Positions 27,085 to 36,273 of a stretch of DNA of 48,682 nt are shown piece by piece. The stretch is from the NCBI RefSeq assembly GCF_001888055.1, contig NZ_LXHZ01000025.1, positions 1 to 48,682 of the forward strand. Direction: 5' to 3'. The stretch's first letter is position 1; each line of letters opens with the position of its first letter. The notes below the pieces were generated by a model, which searched no databases, was not told the DNA's origin, and worked only from the letters and a program-made list of their open reading frames with translations. A program made the position numbers and the translations under genes. This stretch comes from Rappaport israeli (lineage in GTDB: Bacteria > Pseudomonadota > Gammaproteobacteria > Cardiobacteriales > Cardiobacteriaceae).

Positions 27085-29250
27085 ATGACTGAGGTGTTGC
27101 TAAAATTTGCGATTTTTTTGTTAGCGGCGATTATTGTTGTGCCCATTGCAAAGATTTTGCGCTTGGGGTCGGTGTTGGGCTATTTGGTGGCAGGTGTGAT
27201 TGTTGGCCCTTATTTATTAGGGTATTTGGGGGTTGGGGATAGACAAATTTTAATGCATATAACTGAATTTGGTGTGGTGATGATGCTATTTTTAATTGGA
27301 ATGGAGTTAAAGCCCTCTTTCTTATGGCGTTTGCGGGTGCCAATTTTGGGTATGGGTGGATTGCAAATGCTGGTAACTACGCTGGTATTAGCAGGATTGA
27401 GTATTGTTTTTGGTGAGGTTTGGCAGTCAGCGTTGGTTATTGGGATGGTGTTGGCGCTTTCATCTACGGCAATTATCATTCAAACGATGAGAGAAAATAA
27501 TTTGCTTAATACGCGTGCGGGGCGGTCGGCATTTTCGGTTTTGCTGTTGCAAGATTTAGCAGTTATTCCTATTTTGGCGATTATGCCGTTATTAGCAACG
27601 CGTGCCTTGAGCGATTCAGCAGAGGCAGAACATACCAATGCGGTTCAATCATGGTTAATGCATCAATCAGGTTATGTGCAGTTTTTAGCAACATTATTTG
27701 CGATTATTTTGGTTATTGCAGTGGGTTATTTTGCCTCAAGACAATTGTTTCGTTTGGTGGCGAAAATGCATTTGCGCGATATTTTTACCGCTTCAGCGTT
27801 ATTTTTGGTTATTGGCGTGGCGTTATTAATGGAGGCGGTTGGACTTTCTGCGGCATTGGGTGCTTTTTTGGCTGGAATGATGTTATCTGAAAGTGAATAC
27901 CGCCATGAGATTGAGTTAAGCATTGAGCCATTTAAAGAGTTGTTATTGGGATTATTTTTTATTTCTGTGGGCGCAAGTTTAGATTTGAAGCTGTTGTTAT
28001 CTGCGCCAGTAGTAATGTTGGGACTAACCGTTTTATTTGTCGGCGTAAAATGGGTGCTGCTTTACGGTTTAGCGCGGGTGTTTAAGCTTACCAAGCGCTA
28101 TTCTTTATTGTTTGCCTGCTTGATGGCGCAAGGAGGAGAGTTTGCATTTGTACTGTTTGCAGTCTCTGATAAATTAGCCATTTTAGATAAACATACGACC
28201 AGCGTATTAACTTTGGTGGTAACGATTTCAATGATGGTTACACCATTGTTAATGTTGATATTTGACCGCCTAGAACGTAAAAATCCAACATCCGAACCGC
28301 AGGAAAAAGAAGGCAATATGCCACAAGAATTTGAACAGCACGCCGATGTTATTATTGCTGGTTATGGACGCTTTAATCAAATCATCGGGCGCTTGCTTAA
28401 GGCAAATGGGTATAACGCGACAATTTTGGATAATAATCCGCATGTTATTTCTATGCTTAAGCGCTTTGGACAAAAAGTATTTTATGGCGATGTAACAAGA
28501 CCTGATTTGTTGCATGCTGCAGGAGCAGATAAAGCAAAAATTTTAGTCATTGGGATTAAAGATAAAGAACAAATCGATACTTTAATTGATATTGCGCGAA
28601 AACATTTCCCAAATCTGCGCATCATGGTGCGCGCCTTTGACCGCGTGCATGCTTATCATTTGATGGATTTAAAGGTTGACCATTTTCAGCGTGAACAATT
28701 AGATTCTGCATTGGAATTGGGCGAAAAAGTATTGGTTGAGTTAGGTTATCATCCCTATAGCGCTAAGCGTCAAGCGCGTATTTTTAAAATGCATGATGAA
28801 AATATGCTGCATTCGTTATACCCCATTTGGTCAGAAAATCCGCACACTAATCCTCAACAAAAACCAGCGGAAAAATATATTAGCCATACACAAGAGCTTA
28901 ACGCCGCTTTTGAGGAAGTACTAAGAAACGACCGCTATAATCGTAAACTTGCAATTGAACATGACCATGCGTGGGAGCCAATCCCAAGTGAATCATTTAG
29001 CGATGCGCTTAATGCAGTAGAATCAAGCGATGGCGTGCAAAATGGGCAAGATAATGTCGATATAACAGAACGCGCGCATAATGAAGCAGTAGAGTCAGCT
29101 ACTGAGGAACAATTGCATCATTTTTTAGAGAAAAATTCTCATGTAGCGCAAAATTTAAACGCAACAGAGAATAATCCGTTACAAGACTCAAAAACTACAG
29201 ATGGAGCAGAGCAAGAAAGTTCAATAGATAAGAAAGAGGATAAATCATAG
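27085..29250 (+). CDS. kefC: Glutathione-regulated K+/H+ antiporter KefB/KefC
   Basis: Inner-membrane CPA2 antiporter that releases K+ and acidifies the cytoplasm when toxic electrophiles form glutathione adducts. About 12 membrane helices (residues 1-390) include LGYLVAGVIVGPYLLG, LLLQDLAVIPILAIMPLL and AALGAFLAGMMLSES. A cytoplasmic RCK/TrkA-N domain follows (VIIAGYGRFNQIIGRLL at about 425, GDVTRPDLLHAAGA). The protein is 721 aa, longer than the roughly 600-620 aa of E. coli Kef proteins. The extra length is an acidic, Asn/Glu-rich tail (about 590-721) with no domain I recognise. Start behind AGGGGG. It is paired with kefF. Confidence 0.93.
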   Translation: MTEVLLKFAIFLLAAIIVVPIAKILRLGSVLGYLVAGVIVGPYLLGYLGVGDRQILMHITEFGVVMMLFLIGMELKPSFLWRLRVPILGMGGLQMLVTTLVLAGLSIVFGEVWQSALVIGMVLALSSTAIIIQTMRENNLLNTRAGRSAFSVLLLQDLAVIPILAIMPLLATRALSDSAEAEHTNAVQSWLMHQSGYVQFLATLFAIILVIAVGYFASRQLFRLVAKMHLRDIFTASALFLVIGVALLMEAVGLSAALGAFLAGMMLSESEYRHEIELSIEPFKELLLGLFFISVGASLDLKLLLSAPVVMLGLTVLFVGVKWVLLYGLARVFKLTKRYSLLFACLMAQGGEFAFVLFAVSDKLAILDKHTTSVLTLVVTISMMVTPLLMLIFDRLERKNPTSEPQEKEGNMPQEFEQHADVIIAGYGRFNQIIGRLLKANGYNATILDNNPHVISMLKRFGQKVFYGDVTRPDLLHAAGADKAKILVIGIKDKEQIDTLIDIARKHFPNLRIMVRAFDRVHAYHLMDLKVDHFQREQLDSALELGEKVLVELGYHPYSAKRQARIFKMHDENMLHSLYPIWSENPHTNPQQKPAEKYISHTQELNAAFEEVLRNDRYNRKLAIEHDHAWEPIPSESFSDALNAVESSDGVQNGQDNVDITERAHNEAVESATEEQLHHFLEKNSHVAQNLNATENNPLQDSKTTDGAEQESSIDKKEDKS

Positions 29251-29423
29251 AAGGCAGCAATGAGCAAGCATTAAATCATTCGCATGCCCTATGGTTAGAA
29301 TTCTTTTAAAGAGTATGATGAATCTAATTAGCTAACATAAAAATCTCTAAGTGTTTAATGTTATTGTGTGTAACGTTTATTTTATTGTTTACTGAATTTA
29401 CGAACTAGTTTATTAAGTGCTGG

Positions 29424-29452
29424 TTGTATTTTATAAGGCTGTTGCGTATAAT
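29424..29452 (+). promoter_or_regulatory. Sigma-70 promoter of the SRP RNA gene
   Basis: TTGTAT (-35) and a consensus TATAAT (-10) with exactly 17 bp between them. The -10 ends 8 nt before the RNA 5' end. Confidence 0.85.
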
Positions 29453-29460
29453 CCAGCGCT

Positions 29461-29564
29461 GGTCTGCATCGACGTATCGCGACGATTAGCCGCGAACCCC
29501 GCCAGGTCCGGAAGGAAGCAACGGTAGTGGTGATATTGGGTGCCGATAATGCTTGGTGCAGACC
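29461..29564 (+). ncRNA. ffs: 4.5S signal recognition particle RNA (small type)
   Basis: The universally conserved apical portion AGGTCCGGAAGGAAGCAAC is present. The ends (GGTCTGCA at 29461 and TGCAGACC at 29557-29564) pair to close one long hairpin of about 104 nt, the size of gammaproteobacterial 4.5S RNA. It binds Ffh to target membrane proteins. A promoter sits directly upstream and CTTCTCTT follows. Confidence 0.97.
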
Positions 29565-29809
29565 TTCTCTTAAGCGTATTTAAATTATTTGCGTTCTGTC
29601 TTTTTTCCCTATTAAGGGTTTTCCACTAACTTAAACTCTGTAGTTTAAAAATATTCAACATTTCCTATGCGAAAGTAAGACACTTAATTGTGCCATACCA
29701 CAATTGTGGCATATGCACTTAGCGCAATAAGACTTATTTGGGGTCAATAATTTATTAGACAATTATTAAATATTCTTTCTCTTAAAAGAGCTTGATTAGT
29801 AATAAAGAA
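29565..29809. other. Intergenic region with a dyad at 29698-29709
   Basis: No gene seen. It contains a perfect 12-bp palindrome CCACAATTGTGG (29698-29709) within a longer imperfect dyad from GTGCCATA to CATATGCAC. It could be an operator or a cruciform; nothing identifies a binding protein. Confidence 0.5.
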
Positions 29810-29810
29810 A

Positions 29811-29839
29811 AAAAGCCTATATTGCTATAGGCTTTTTTT
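29811..29839 (-). terminator. Bidirectional intrinsic terminator
   Basis: AAGCCTATA and TATAGGCTT form a 9-bp stem around a 4-nt loop. T-runs on both strands let it end the minus-strand unit starting at 30642 and any plus-strand readthrough from the SRP RNA. Confidence 0.85.
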
Positions 29840-29867
29840 AAGATGAAATTAACCTCAAAATAGAAAT

Positions 29868-30293
29868 TTATTTTTTAGCGCGGCGTGAACCCAAAATAAG
29901 TCCTACAATGGCTGCAAATAATAAAGCTTTCCCTGTATTGCGGTTAATGCTTTTTTGCATATTAGTCGAGATTTCATTCGCTTTTTGCGATACTACCGAG
30001 ACAACATCATCATTACTAGAAAATTGTGTTGTTGAACCGCTCTTCTTTTTGAAATAAACAGTTAACAATACAATTAACGATAAAACTGCAAATCCAAGTG
30101 AAAAATATAAATTCGCATGAATTGGGCTGTAATAAACGCTTAAAATCTGATGCAGTGCAATTAGCGAATAAATAATGGCAATAAAAAATAATATTATTGC
30201 TAATACTTTTAATCCCGTAAATTTAGGTTTGTTAGATTTTAACCCCTTCTCTAGGCCAAGGCGGAAAAGGGATTTTAGAATCAAGTACTTCAT
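29868..30293 (-). CDS. Small membrane protein of unknown function (holin-like layout)
   Basis: 141 aa, not recognised. After a basic N-terminus come two close membrane helices (VLAIILFFIAIIYSLIALH and ANLYFSLGFAVLSLIVLLTV), a polar Ser/Asn-rich loop, and a C-terminal hydrophobic GKALLFAAIVGLILGSRRAKK like the end of YqjD/ElaB (DUF883) proteins. The two-helix layout recalls YqjE, the holin-like partner of YqjD in E. coli, and the gene lies 12 bp after a DUF883 gene. A YqjDE-like envelope pair is a plausible reading; function unknown. Confidence 0.6.
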   Translation of the reverse strand: MKYLILKSLFRLGLEKGLKSNKPKFTGLKVLAIILFFIAIIYSLIALHQILSVYYSPIHANLYFSLGFAVLSLIVLLTVYFKKKSGSTTQFSSNDDVVSVVSQKANEISTNMQKSINRNTGKALLFAAIVGLILGSRRAKK

Positions 30294-30305
30294 AGAATAA
30301 TGAGA

Positions 30306-30642
30306 TTATTTGCGGCTTAAGAAACCAATGATATAACTTACACCAGCAACGATTGCGATAGACGATAAAGGTTTTTCGCGCACTCTGCGGTTAATGCTAT
30401 CAACGGTATCTTCAATTTGATCACGCGCGCGATCATAAATATCAGCGCCAGTTTCACTGACATCATCCCATAATTGCTCAGCTTTGTTTTGTGTTTTGCG
30501 CGCAACTTGACGAGCGCGAGTTTCGATTTCGCTAGTTTTTTGTGCCGCGATGCCTTTTAGATTTTCATTAAAGCTTTTTGAAATCTTTGCGCATGGCTTC
30601 TAAATCTTTTTCGAGTTGTTCTACACGTTTATCTTCAGTCAT
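30306..30642 (-). CDS. DUF883 (YqjD/ElaB-like) membrane-anchored protein (frameshifted)
   Basis: A charged amphipathic helix with heptad character (MTEDKRVEQLEKDLEAMRKD..., then ETRARQVARKTQNKAEQLW and DRARDQIEDTVDSI) is followed by one C-terminal membrane segment, SSIAIVAGVSYIIGFLSRK. This is the layout of the YqjD/ElaB/YgaM family, which anchor stalled ribosomes to the membrane in stationary phase in E. coli. The frame breaks in an A5 tract near 30585; four As join DFKSFNENLKGIAAQ. Repaired length is 111 aa. RBS AGGAG precedes the ATG. Unlike the next gene, the family is clear. Confidence 0.75.
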
Positions 30643-30772
30643 TTTTATACTCCTGTTTGTTGTAGCTAAAATTAGCGTTCGGCATTATAGCAATAATGCT
30701 ATTTTTTTGCACATTAATCCTTTGTAGTTAGAAACTAATTTTTGAAATTAGCCTAAAACTGTAATTATTCTA

Positions 30773-32577
30773 TTAATTTGATGAAGGTAGATTTTCATCA
30801 TAAATAACAACGTTAGCTTTTTCTCTTAAGATTTTTGCGTAGTATTCAAGCGCTTCAAATTGTTTGTCTGTTTGCCATTGGCGATAAAGTAGGGCTTGTA
30901 GTTGCTCGTCTATTGTTGGGGCGCTATTTTGCGTAACATGGTTAAATCTGATAATTAGATTATCCCTATTTGTATCTTTCAAAATAGCAGTCGATTGACT
31001 TTGATTGAAAATTTCTTGCAATAGCTGTGGTGAAAGTTGGCTTTGATTATCATATAAATTCAAGTCTAGATTTTGCTTATTTGCTTGATATTGAGCTAAT
31101 AGCGGTTCAATATCATCATTATCATTTAGAGCCTTTAACAGCTCGTTACTGCGCGCTTGCAAAAGGGCTTCGGTTTGCTGTGTGTATAGATCTTCAGTGA
31201 CTTGAGAAAGTGCCTCAGTAAGTGAAAGCGGTTGAGGAAGAGCGCGGTTGCTGATGCGATAAAAACGCTTCGATGTTTGTCTAGTTCGATAGGCTCACCG
31301 ATTTGATTAATATCGATGGCATTTGCACCAAATAATTGGCTTTGTACTTTTGCATCTTGTAGCCAATCTGGATTGGTAGTTTGTGGATTAATTTGCTTAA
31401 GTTCTTGGGTTTGAGTTATGCCAGTGAGGTTTAGAATTTGTGAGAAGGGTTTATTTTCTAAAGCAGCATCAAAGGCTTTGGCAGCTAAATCATAATAGAG
31501 TTCTTCGCCAAGTCTTTGTTGTAACTGATTAGCAACTTCTTCACGTGTAGGGAGCGTAGTATTATCAATGGTGGTGACTAAAACAAGCATTTTGCCATAA
31601 TCGGTATCTAATAGTGGTGAGCTATCCCCTTCATTTGCCAGATTAAATAAGGCATCATCTACGATAGGAATAGGCGCGCTACCATAAGCGCTAAGAGGCA
31701 ATTCACCTGCTTCACCAGCGATAGCATCATTTTCGATAGAAGCATAAATATCTTCAAATGTTCTTTCTTTACGCTCAATGGCTTGAGCCATATTTTGTGC
31801 CACTTCTGGATTGTCAAAGATAATGTATAACCCACTGCGTTTGCTTTGGGTTTTTAGAGCTTCTTCATGCGCTTCATCAATGGCTTGCGGGGTGATGTTG
31901 TCTGATACTAGGTTGGCAGCATCTAATACAATATATTCAAGGTCAACGAGTTCTTTGCTTTGATAGTGTGCGCTATTATTTTGATAATACTCTGCAATCT
32001 GAGCTTCTGTTGGCGTAATGGCCTCTTTTGTCGTTTCAAAAGGTAGACGAATTAGGGTGTAGTTGCGCGTTTGGGTGAGTGCATTTAAATATTGTTCAAA
32101 TAAGGCTTTAGGCGCTAAATCACTGTTGGCAAGAAATTGATAATAGTTTTTGCTTGTTTCTTGGCGCTGGGTGGCATTTTCGTAGGCAGAGGCGTTGGTG
32201 TGCATTTGTCTGAGTGCACTTTGATAAGCATCATTGCTGCCAAATTCATTTTTAATCAGTGTAAACAGTGCTGGCTTAGATAAGCGGTAATCACTTTCTA
32301 AGGCATGTTGTTCAAGGAGGGTGCGATTAATGAGTTGTTCTATCGCTTGTCTTTCAATGCTCTGTGTATCTATATCTGGCAATTGACGCTGCAAAGCGGT
32401 GATTTGTTGCTGTAAGGTACTAACAGGAATGGGAGTGCCGTTAACTTTTAAGGCGTCAAATTGTACTGAGGGTTGATTAAACAGAGGAACACCTAAAAAG
32501 AGCATGCCTATACCAGCTAAGCCTACGAGAACATAGGTTAAGAGATTTTTGCGTTGCTTGCGGATGTCATTAAACAT
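30773..32577 (-). CDS. ppiD: Periplasmic chaperone PpiD (SurA-N/parvulin-like; frameshifted)
   Basis: Membrane-anchored periplasmic chaperone that helps newly exported proteins leave the Sec translocon. It has an N-terminal cytoplasmic stretch, one membrane helix (LLTYVLVGLAGIGMLFLGV, about 12-30), then a SurA-N-like domain (VSTLQQQITALQRQLP...EQLINRTLLEQHA). A degenerate parvulin-like region (SGLYIIFDNPEVAQNMAQAI) and a C-terminal chaperone part follow. The frame breaks near 31255 in a T5 tract; six Ts give RSVFYRISNRALPQPLSL and join the final 160 residues. Repaired length is about 601 aa. The start is the ATG at 32577; a longer start upstream lacks a ribosome site. Confidence 0.82.
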
Positions 32578-32686
32578 GCGCCACCTTAAAATTAGAAATG
32601 AAAGGCGCAATTTTAAGCGACGAAGACTTTTGGGGCAAGTAATCCATTGTCAAAAGTTTTGGCTGAAAATATTTTTTTATGCTCAT

Positions 32687-32720
32687 AAAAAAAGCAAGGC
32701 AATAAATGCCTTGCTTTAAA
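32687..32720 (-). terminator. Intrinsic terminator after the azurin gene
   Basis: AGCAAGGCA and TGCCTTGCT form a 9-bp stem with a 5-nt loop, followed on the minus strand by seven Ts. It separates azurin from ppiD. Confidence 0.9.
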
Positions 32721-32736
32721 CATGAAAGTTAAACAA

Positions 32737-33234
32737 TTATTTAACTTCTACGTCGCCTTTCATGATGGCGTAGTGTCCAGGGAAAGAGCAGAAGAATTCA
32801 TAGGCTTCGCCTGCAGTGAGTTTGTCTGTGCTGAAGGTAACTTCTGTGCTTTCACCGCCACCAATCACATCGGTGTGCGCAACAACGCGGTCGTCTTCTG
32901 GTTTAACGTAGTTGTTGTCTTTTGCTTTGATGCCATCTTGAGCAACGGCATTCATATCAGCAGCTTTAGTGATGACAACATTATGCCCCATTACTTGTCC
33001 ACCAAGTTTTCCTGTGTGGTGCAACACAACAGTGAAGTCTTTACAAGCTTGAGTGTCAATAGTGAAATGGTCAACATTGAACTTCATTTGGTCGTTGCCT
33101 TCAATTTCTACTTTACACTCGCCAGCTGTCATGACGGTATCAGCGTTAGCCGCTTCTGCTTCATTTGTAGCAGTTTGTGCAAAAACGCTGCTGCTCATCA
33201 AGGCGATAACGGCAGGAAATAGTAAATTTTTCAT
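32737..33234 (-). CDS. Azurin (type 1 blue copper protein)
   Basis: Periplasmic electron carrier. A signal peptide ([17 protein letters not shown]) and a short Ala/Glu-rich linker are followed by the azurin fold. Copper ligands are His84 (MGHN), Cys149, His154 (CSFPGH) and Met158 (IMKG); Cys40 and Cys64 are placed for the conserved disulfide. 166 aa and intact. RBS AAAGGAG. It is a natural electron donor for the NirK encoded 11 kb away, though its gene stands alone between ppiD and xerC and shows no FNR site. The linker after the signal peptide is longer than in Pseudomonas azurin, and no lipobox is seen. Confidence 0.95.
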   Translation of the reverse strand: MKNLLFPAVIALMSSSVFAQTATNEAEAANADTVMTAGECKVEIEGNDQMKFNVDHFTIDTQACKDFTVVLHHTGKLGGQVMGHNVVITKAADMNAVAQDGIKAKDNNYVKPEDDRVVAHTDVIGGGESTEVTFSTDKLTAGEAYEFFCSFPGHYAIMKGDVEVK

Positions 33235-33341
33235 AAATCAGACTCCTTTTGGTTAAAACTGTCTAAATGCTAAGCGTATTTGTTATTAAATGCAATTATT
33301 TCTACTATACGGTAATTTTATAAAATAATTTTTGTAATTTT

Positions 33342-34223
33342 TTAGGTGTTGTTGGGTTTGCGTTTGGCGCGTGGGTGGGTTTGATCGTAGATTTTGCTGA
33401 GATGTTGATGGTTTAGGTGGGTATAGATTTGGGTGGTGCTGAGTTGTTGATGTCCAAGCATTTCTTGTACGCCTCGGATATCTTGGCTGGATTGTAGGAG
33501 GTGACTGGCGAAGCTGTGTCTTAGAATATGGGGATGGAGGTTGCGACCAGTAAGGTGGATTTTGGCGTGGCGTTTTAAGGCAAGTTGGATGGCGCGGTGG
33601 CTGAGGCGTTGTCCTCGTTGGCTGATAAATAGGGCAGGGTCTTCTTTTGCCCATTGTGGGCGTTTGTTTTGCCAACGCAAAATGGCGGTGCGTGCATAGT
33701 CTCCGATATGAACGATGCGCGGATGATTGCCTTTGCCAATGATGCGTAGGCTGGTGGTTTGTGTGTGGAATTGTTCGTGGTTTAGGGCGCTTAGTTCGGC
33801 TAGGCGCAATCCTGTGGCGTAGAAAAGTTCAATGATGGCGTGATTGCGGATGCCTAAGAGGTCGTTTTCGCTGGGGGTGGGGAGAAGTTCGCTGATTTCT
33901 TCAGGGGTGAGGGTTTTGGGGAGGCTGTGTTGGCTGACTTTGGCGATGCGGAGGTTGGTGGCGGGGTTATGTGGATGATGTCCTTGTTGTTGTCTCCAAT
34001 GGAAGTAGCCTTTAAGTGCAGCGCGGTGTTGATTAAGACTTTGTGCGATAAGTCCTTGTTGATGGAGCTGATTGAGATAATTTTGTAGCGCGGTGGTGGT
34101 AATAAGGGTGTCGCTGAGTTGTTGGGCAGCTTGATTTAATAGGCGTTGATAGGTTTTTATGGTGGTTGGAGCGAGGTTTCGTTCGTGGTGAAGGTAGTTT
34201 AGATAGGCGCTTAGGTGCATCAT
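33342..34223 (-). CDS. xerC: Tyrosine recombinase XerC
   Basis: Site-specific recombinase that with XerD resolves chromosome dimers at dif. The full catalytic set is present: Arg140 (GLRLAEL), Lys154 (GKGNHPR), His222 and Arg225 (HILRH), His248 (LGHQQ) and Tyr257 (IYTHL). A SAM-like core-binding domain occupies the first 85 residues. 293 aa, the normal size, and intact. It overlaps dapF by 4 nt (the first ATG of ATGATG), and the dapF-xerC order matches E. coli, which supports XerC over XerD. Its coding strand is A/C-rich, giving unusually many His, Gln and Thr residues. Confidence 0.93.
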   Translation of the reverse strand: MMHLSAYLNYLHHERNLAPTTIKTYQRLLNQAAQQLSDTLITTTALQNYLNQLHQQGLIAQSLNQHRAALKGYFHWRQQQGHHPHNPATNLRIAKVSQHSLPKTLTPEEISELLPTPSENDLLGIRNHAIIELFYATGLRLAELSALNHEQFHTQTTSLRIIGKGNHPRIVHIGDYARTAILRWQNKRPQWAKEDPALFISQRGQRLSHRAIQLALKRHAKIHLTGRNLHPHILRHSFASHLLQSSQDIRGVQEMLGHQQLSTTQIYTHLNHQHLSKIYDQTHPRAKRKPNNT

Positions 34224-35067
34224 GGCAGTTGTCCGCGATAAACCTGTTCGGCTGGGCCTGTCATATAAAGGGGATGATGCGCACCTTGCCAGTCGATGGT
34301 GAGGCTGCCGCCTAGAAGTTGGACATTAACCCGATTGTCGAGTTTACCTTGGCGAATGCCTGCTGCGACGGCGGCACAAGCGCCTGTGCCACAGGCTTGG
34401 GTTTCGCCTACACCGCGCTCAAAAACGCGTAGAGTGATGCTGTCGCGACGCTTAATGCGCATAAAGCCAACGTTGACTTGTTCGGGGAAAAAGGGATGTT
34501 GTTGTAGGCGGTGTCCAATCTCAGCAATGGTATGGTCATTAAAGCTATCAACATTAAACACGGCGTGAGGATTGCCCATTGAGAGAAGTGCGCAGTGTAG
34601 GGTTTGTATGCCATCGGCAAGTGTGAGGGTTAGGGTTGGTTGAGTGCGCTGTGTTGGAGACGGCTTAAGGGGCTAAAATTAGGCTCGCCCATATCAATAC
34701 GAAAATAATCAACCTGATGGTGGCTATCAATGTATTCAATGGCAATAATGCCTTTTTTAACCAGAACTTTAAGAGGGCGATGAAAATCAAATAGGCGCTG
34801 GTCGCGAATGTATTTGCCAAAGCAACGCGCGCCGTTGCCACAATGTTCAACTTCTTGCCCGTTGGCGTTAAAAATACGATAGGCGAAATCACATTCAGCA
34901 AGAGGGCTGGGTTCGATAATAAGCAGTTGGTCAAAGCCTATGCCTGTATGGCGGTTAGCGAGTTGGGCAATTTGTGTTTTATCCCAATCAAAAGGATGAG
35001 CAAGGGCGTTGATGACAATAAAATCATTGCCAAGACCGTGCATTTTATCGAAGTATTTAGGTTGCAT
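34220..35067 (-). CDS. dapF: Diaminopimelate epimerase DapF (frameshifted)
   Basis: Converts LL- to meso-diaminopimelate for peptidoglycan and lysine synthesis. The N-terminus FDKMHGLGNDFIVI and the two catalytic cysteines (EHCGNGARC and ETQACGTGACA) are present. The reading stops near 34630 after SALNQP, and the next frame continues TLTLADGIQTL...MGNPHAV. One missing base near 34635 gives about 282 aa, close to the family length. The start is the ATG at 35067. The product is essential for the wall in such bacteria, so a true null is unlikely. It overlaps xerC by 4 nt. Confidence 0.9.
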
Positions 35068-35128
35068 AATGGGGTGAGTAAAAATAGCCCAACGCAAGAA
35101 GTTTGGGCGGGCTATTTGTTTGGTGGGG

Positions 35129-35380
35129 TTATTTTTTCTTAGAAATGGCGTTATAAACAGCTAAAATAATAATCGCGCCAACGATAGACATGATAAATCC
35201 AGCGGCTTGTCCTTGGCGATACCAGCCAAGCATTTGCCCAAGATAACCCGCCACAACTGAGCCAGCAATCCCAAGCCCTGCAGTGAGAACGCAACCAAGT
35301 TTGTCATCACCTGGGTGAAGCGCGCGCGCAATTAATCCAGCAACAAAACCAATAACCAACATTGAGATTAAGGAGAACAT
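35129..35380 (-). CDS. GlsB/YeaQ/YmgE family stress-response membrane protein
   Basis: 83-residue protein with three membrane helices, of the transglycosylase-associated (GlsB/YeaQ) family. The family pattern is clear: IGFVAGLIARALHPGDD, then GLGIAGSVVAGYLGQML, and GFIMSIVGAIIILAVYNAI. The start at 35380 follows AAGGAG just upstream on the minus strand; longer in-frame starts run through non-conserved sequence. Function in E. coli and Gram-positive relatives is tied to general stress, mechanism unknown. Confidence 0.9.
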   Translation of the reverse strand: MFSLISMLVIGFVAGLIARALHPGDDKLGCVLTAGLGIAGSVVAGYLGQMLGWYRQGQAAGFIMSIVGAIIILAVYNAISKKK

Positions 35381-35569
35381 TTTTAAAATCCTGTGTTGTT
35401 TGAAAGATGGCGGATAATAGCGATATTGTGTTGTGGTGTCTATATTTTTTGTGAGGTGGTTAGCGGGAGTTAGGTGGAGAGAATGAGGGCATTTTTTAGG
35501 ATATTTTTGCCTATGTGCTAAATGTGGGTAAGATAGAGGATGAAATAAATTTATTTTTAAGGAGAATGG

Positions 35570-36215
35570 ATGATGAGAAGTCAAAATAAACAAACAATAC
35601 AAGCGCAATTGGCTGCAAAACGTAGTGTGGTTCCAGTGGTGGTGATTGAGCGCGCAGAAGATGCTTTGCCTCTTGCGCGTGCAATTTTGGCAGGCGGTGG
35701 GATTAGTATTGAAATTACTTTGCGCACGCAGGCAGGATTAAAAGCAATTGAAGCAATTGCAAATAGCGACCTCGAGATTGTGGTGGGGGCTGGAACGGTA
35801 TTGACGGTGGAAGATGCTAAGCAGGCAATAGCGGCTGGGGCGCAGTTTTTAGTCTCTCCAGGGTTGGATTCTGAGGTGGTTGAGTATGCGCTAGCGCAAG
35901 AGGTGTTGATGATTCCAGGTGTGATGACGCCATCGGAGGTTTTGACGGCGAAGCGATTGGGTTTGGAGATGTTGAAGTTTTTCCCTGCACAATTAGCTGG
36001 GAGCGTGGGGATGTTAAAAAACGTTTGCATCGGTGTTCCCAATGATGCGCTTTATGCCTACAGGTGGAATAAATATTAATAATTTGCCTGATTATGCAAA
36101 GTTGAATAATGTTTTGGCAGTGGGGGGGAGCTGGGTGTGTGAACAATCTTTGATTAAAGAAGGGCGATTTGATGAGATTACGCGCTTGATGCAAGAAGCG
36201 CAGGATTGTTTATAG
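35570..36215 (+). CDS. eda: KDPG/KHG aldolase Eda (frameshifted)
   Basis: Class I aldolase cleaving 2-keto-3-deoxy-6-phosphogluconate to pyruvate and glyceraldehyde-3-phosphate. The TIM-barrel motifs run in order: VPVVVIERAEDALPLA, IEITLRT (catalytic Glu), VGAGTVLT, FLVSPG, IPGVMTPSE and the Schiff-base lysine in LKFFPA. The frame breaks in an A6 tract near 36020; five As give MLKTFASVFPMMRFMPTGGI, and the piece ending CEQSLIKEG... completes about 214 aa. RBS AAGGAG. No edd or other Entner-Doudoroff gene is adjacent, so the role could also be 2-keto-4-hydroxyglutarate or oxaloacetate turnover. Confidence 0.9.
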
Positions 36216-36273
36216 GCTTTTGCTTAATTAAAGAATCTAACATTTAAAAATTATTAGAAATAACGGAAAAATC

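Noticed and set aside
33342-34223. xerC as a phage or island integrase
   Set aside because: It is coupled to dapF with the normal chromosomal arrangement and has the length and motifs of XerC; no att-like repeats or cargo lie near.
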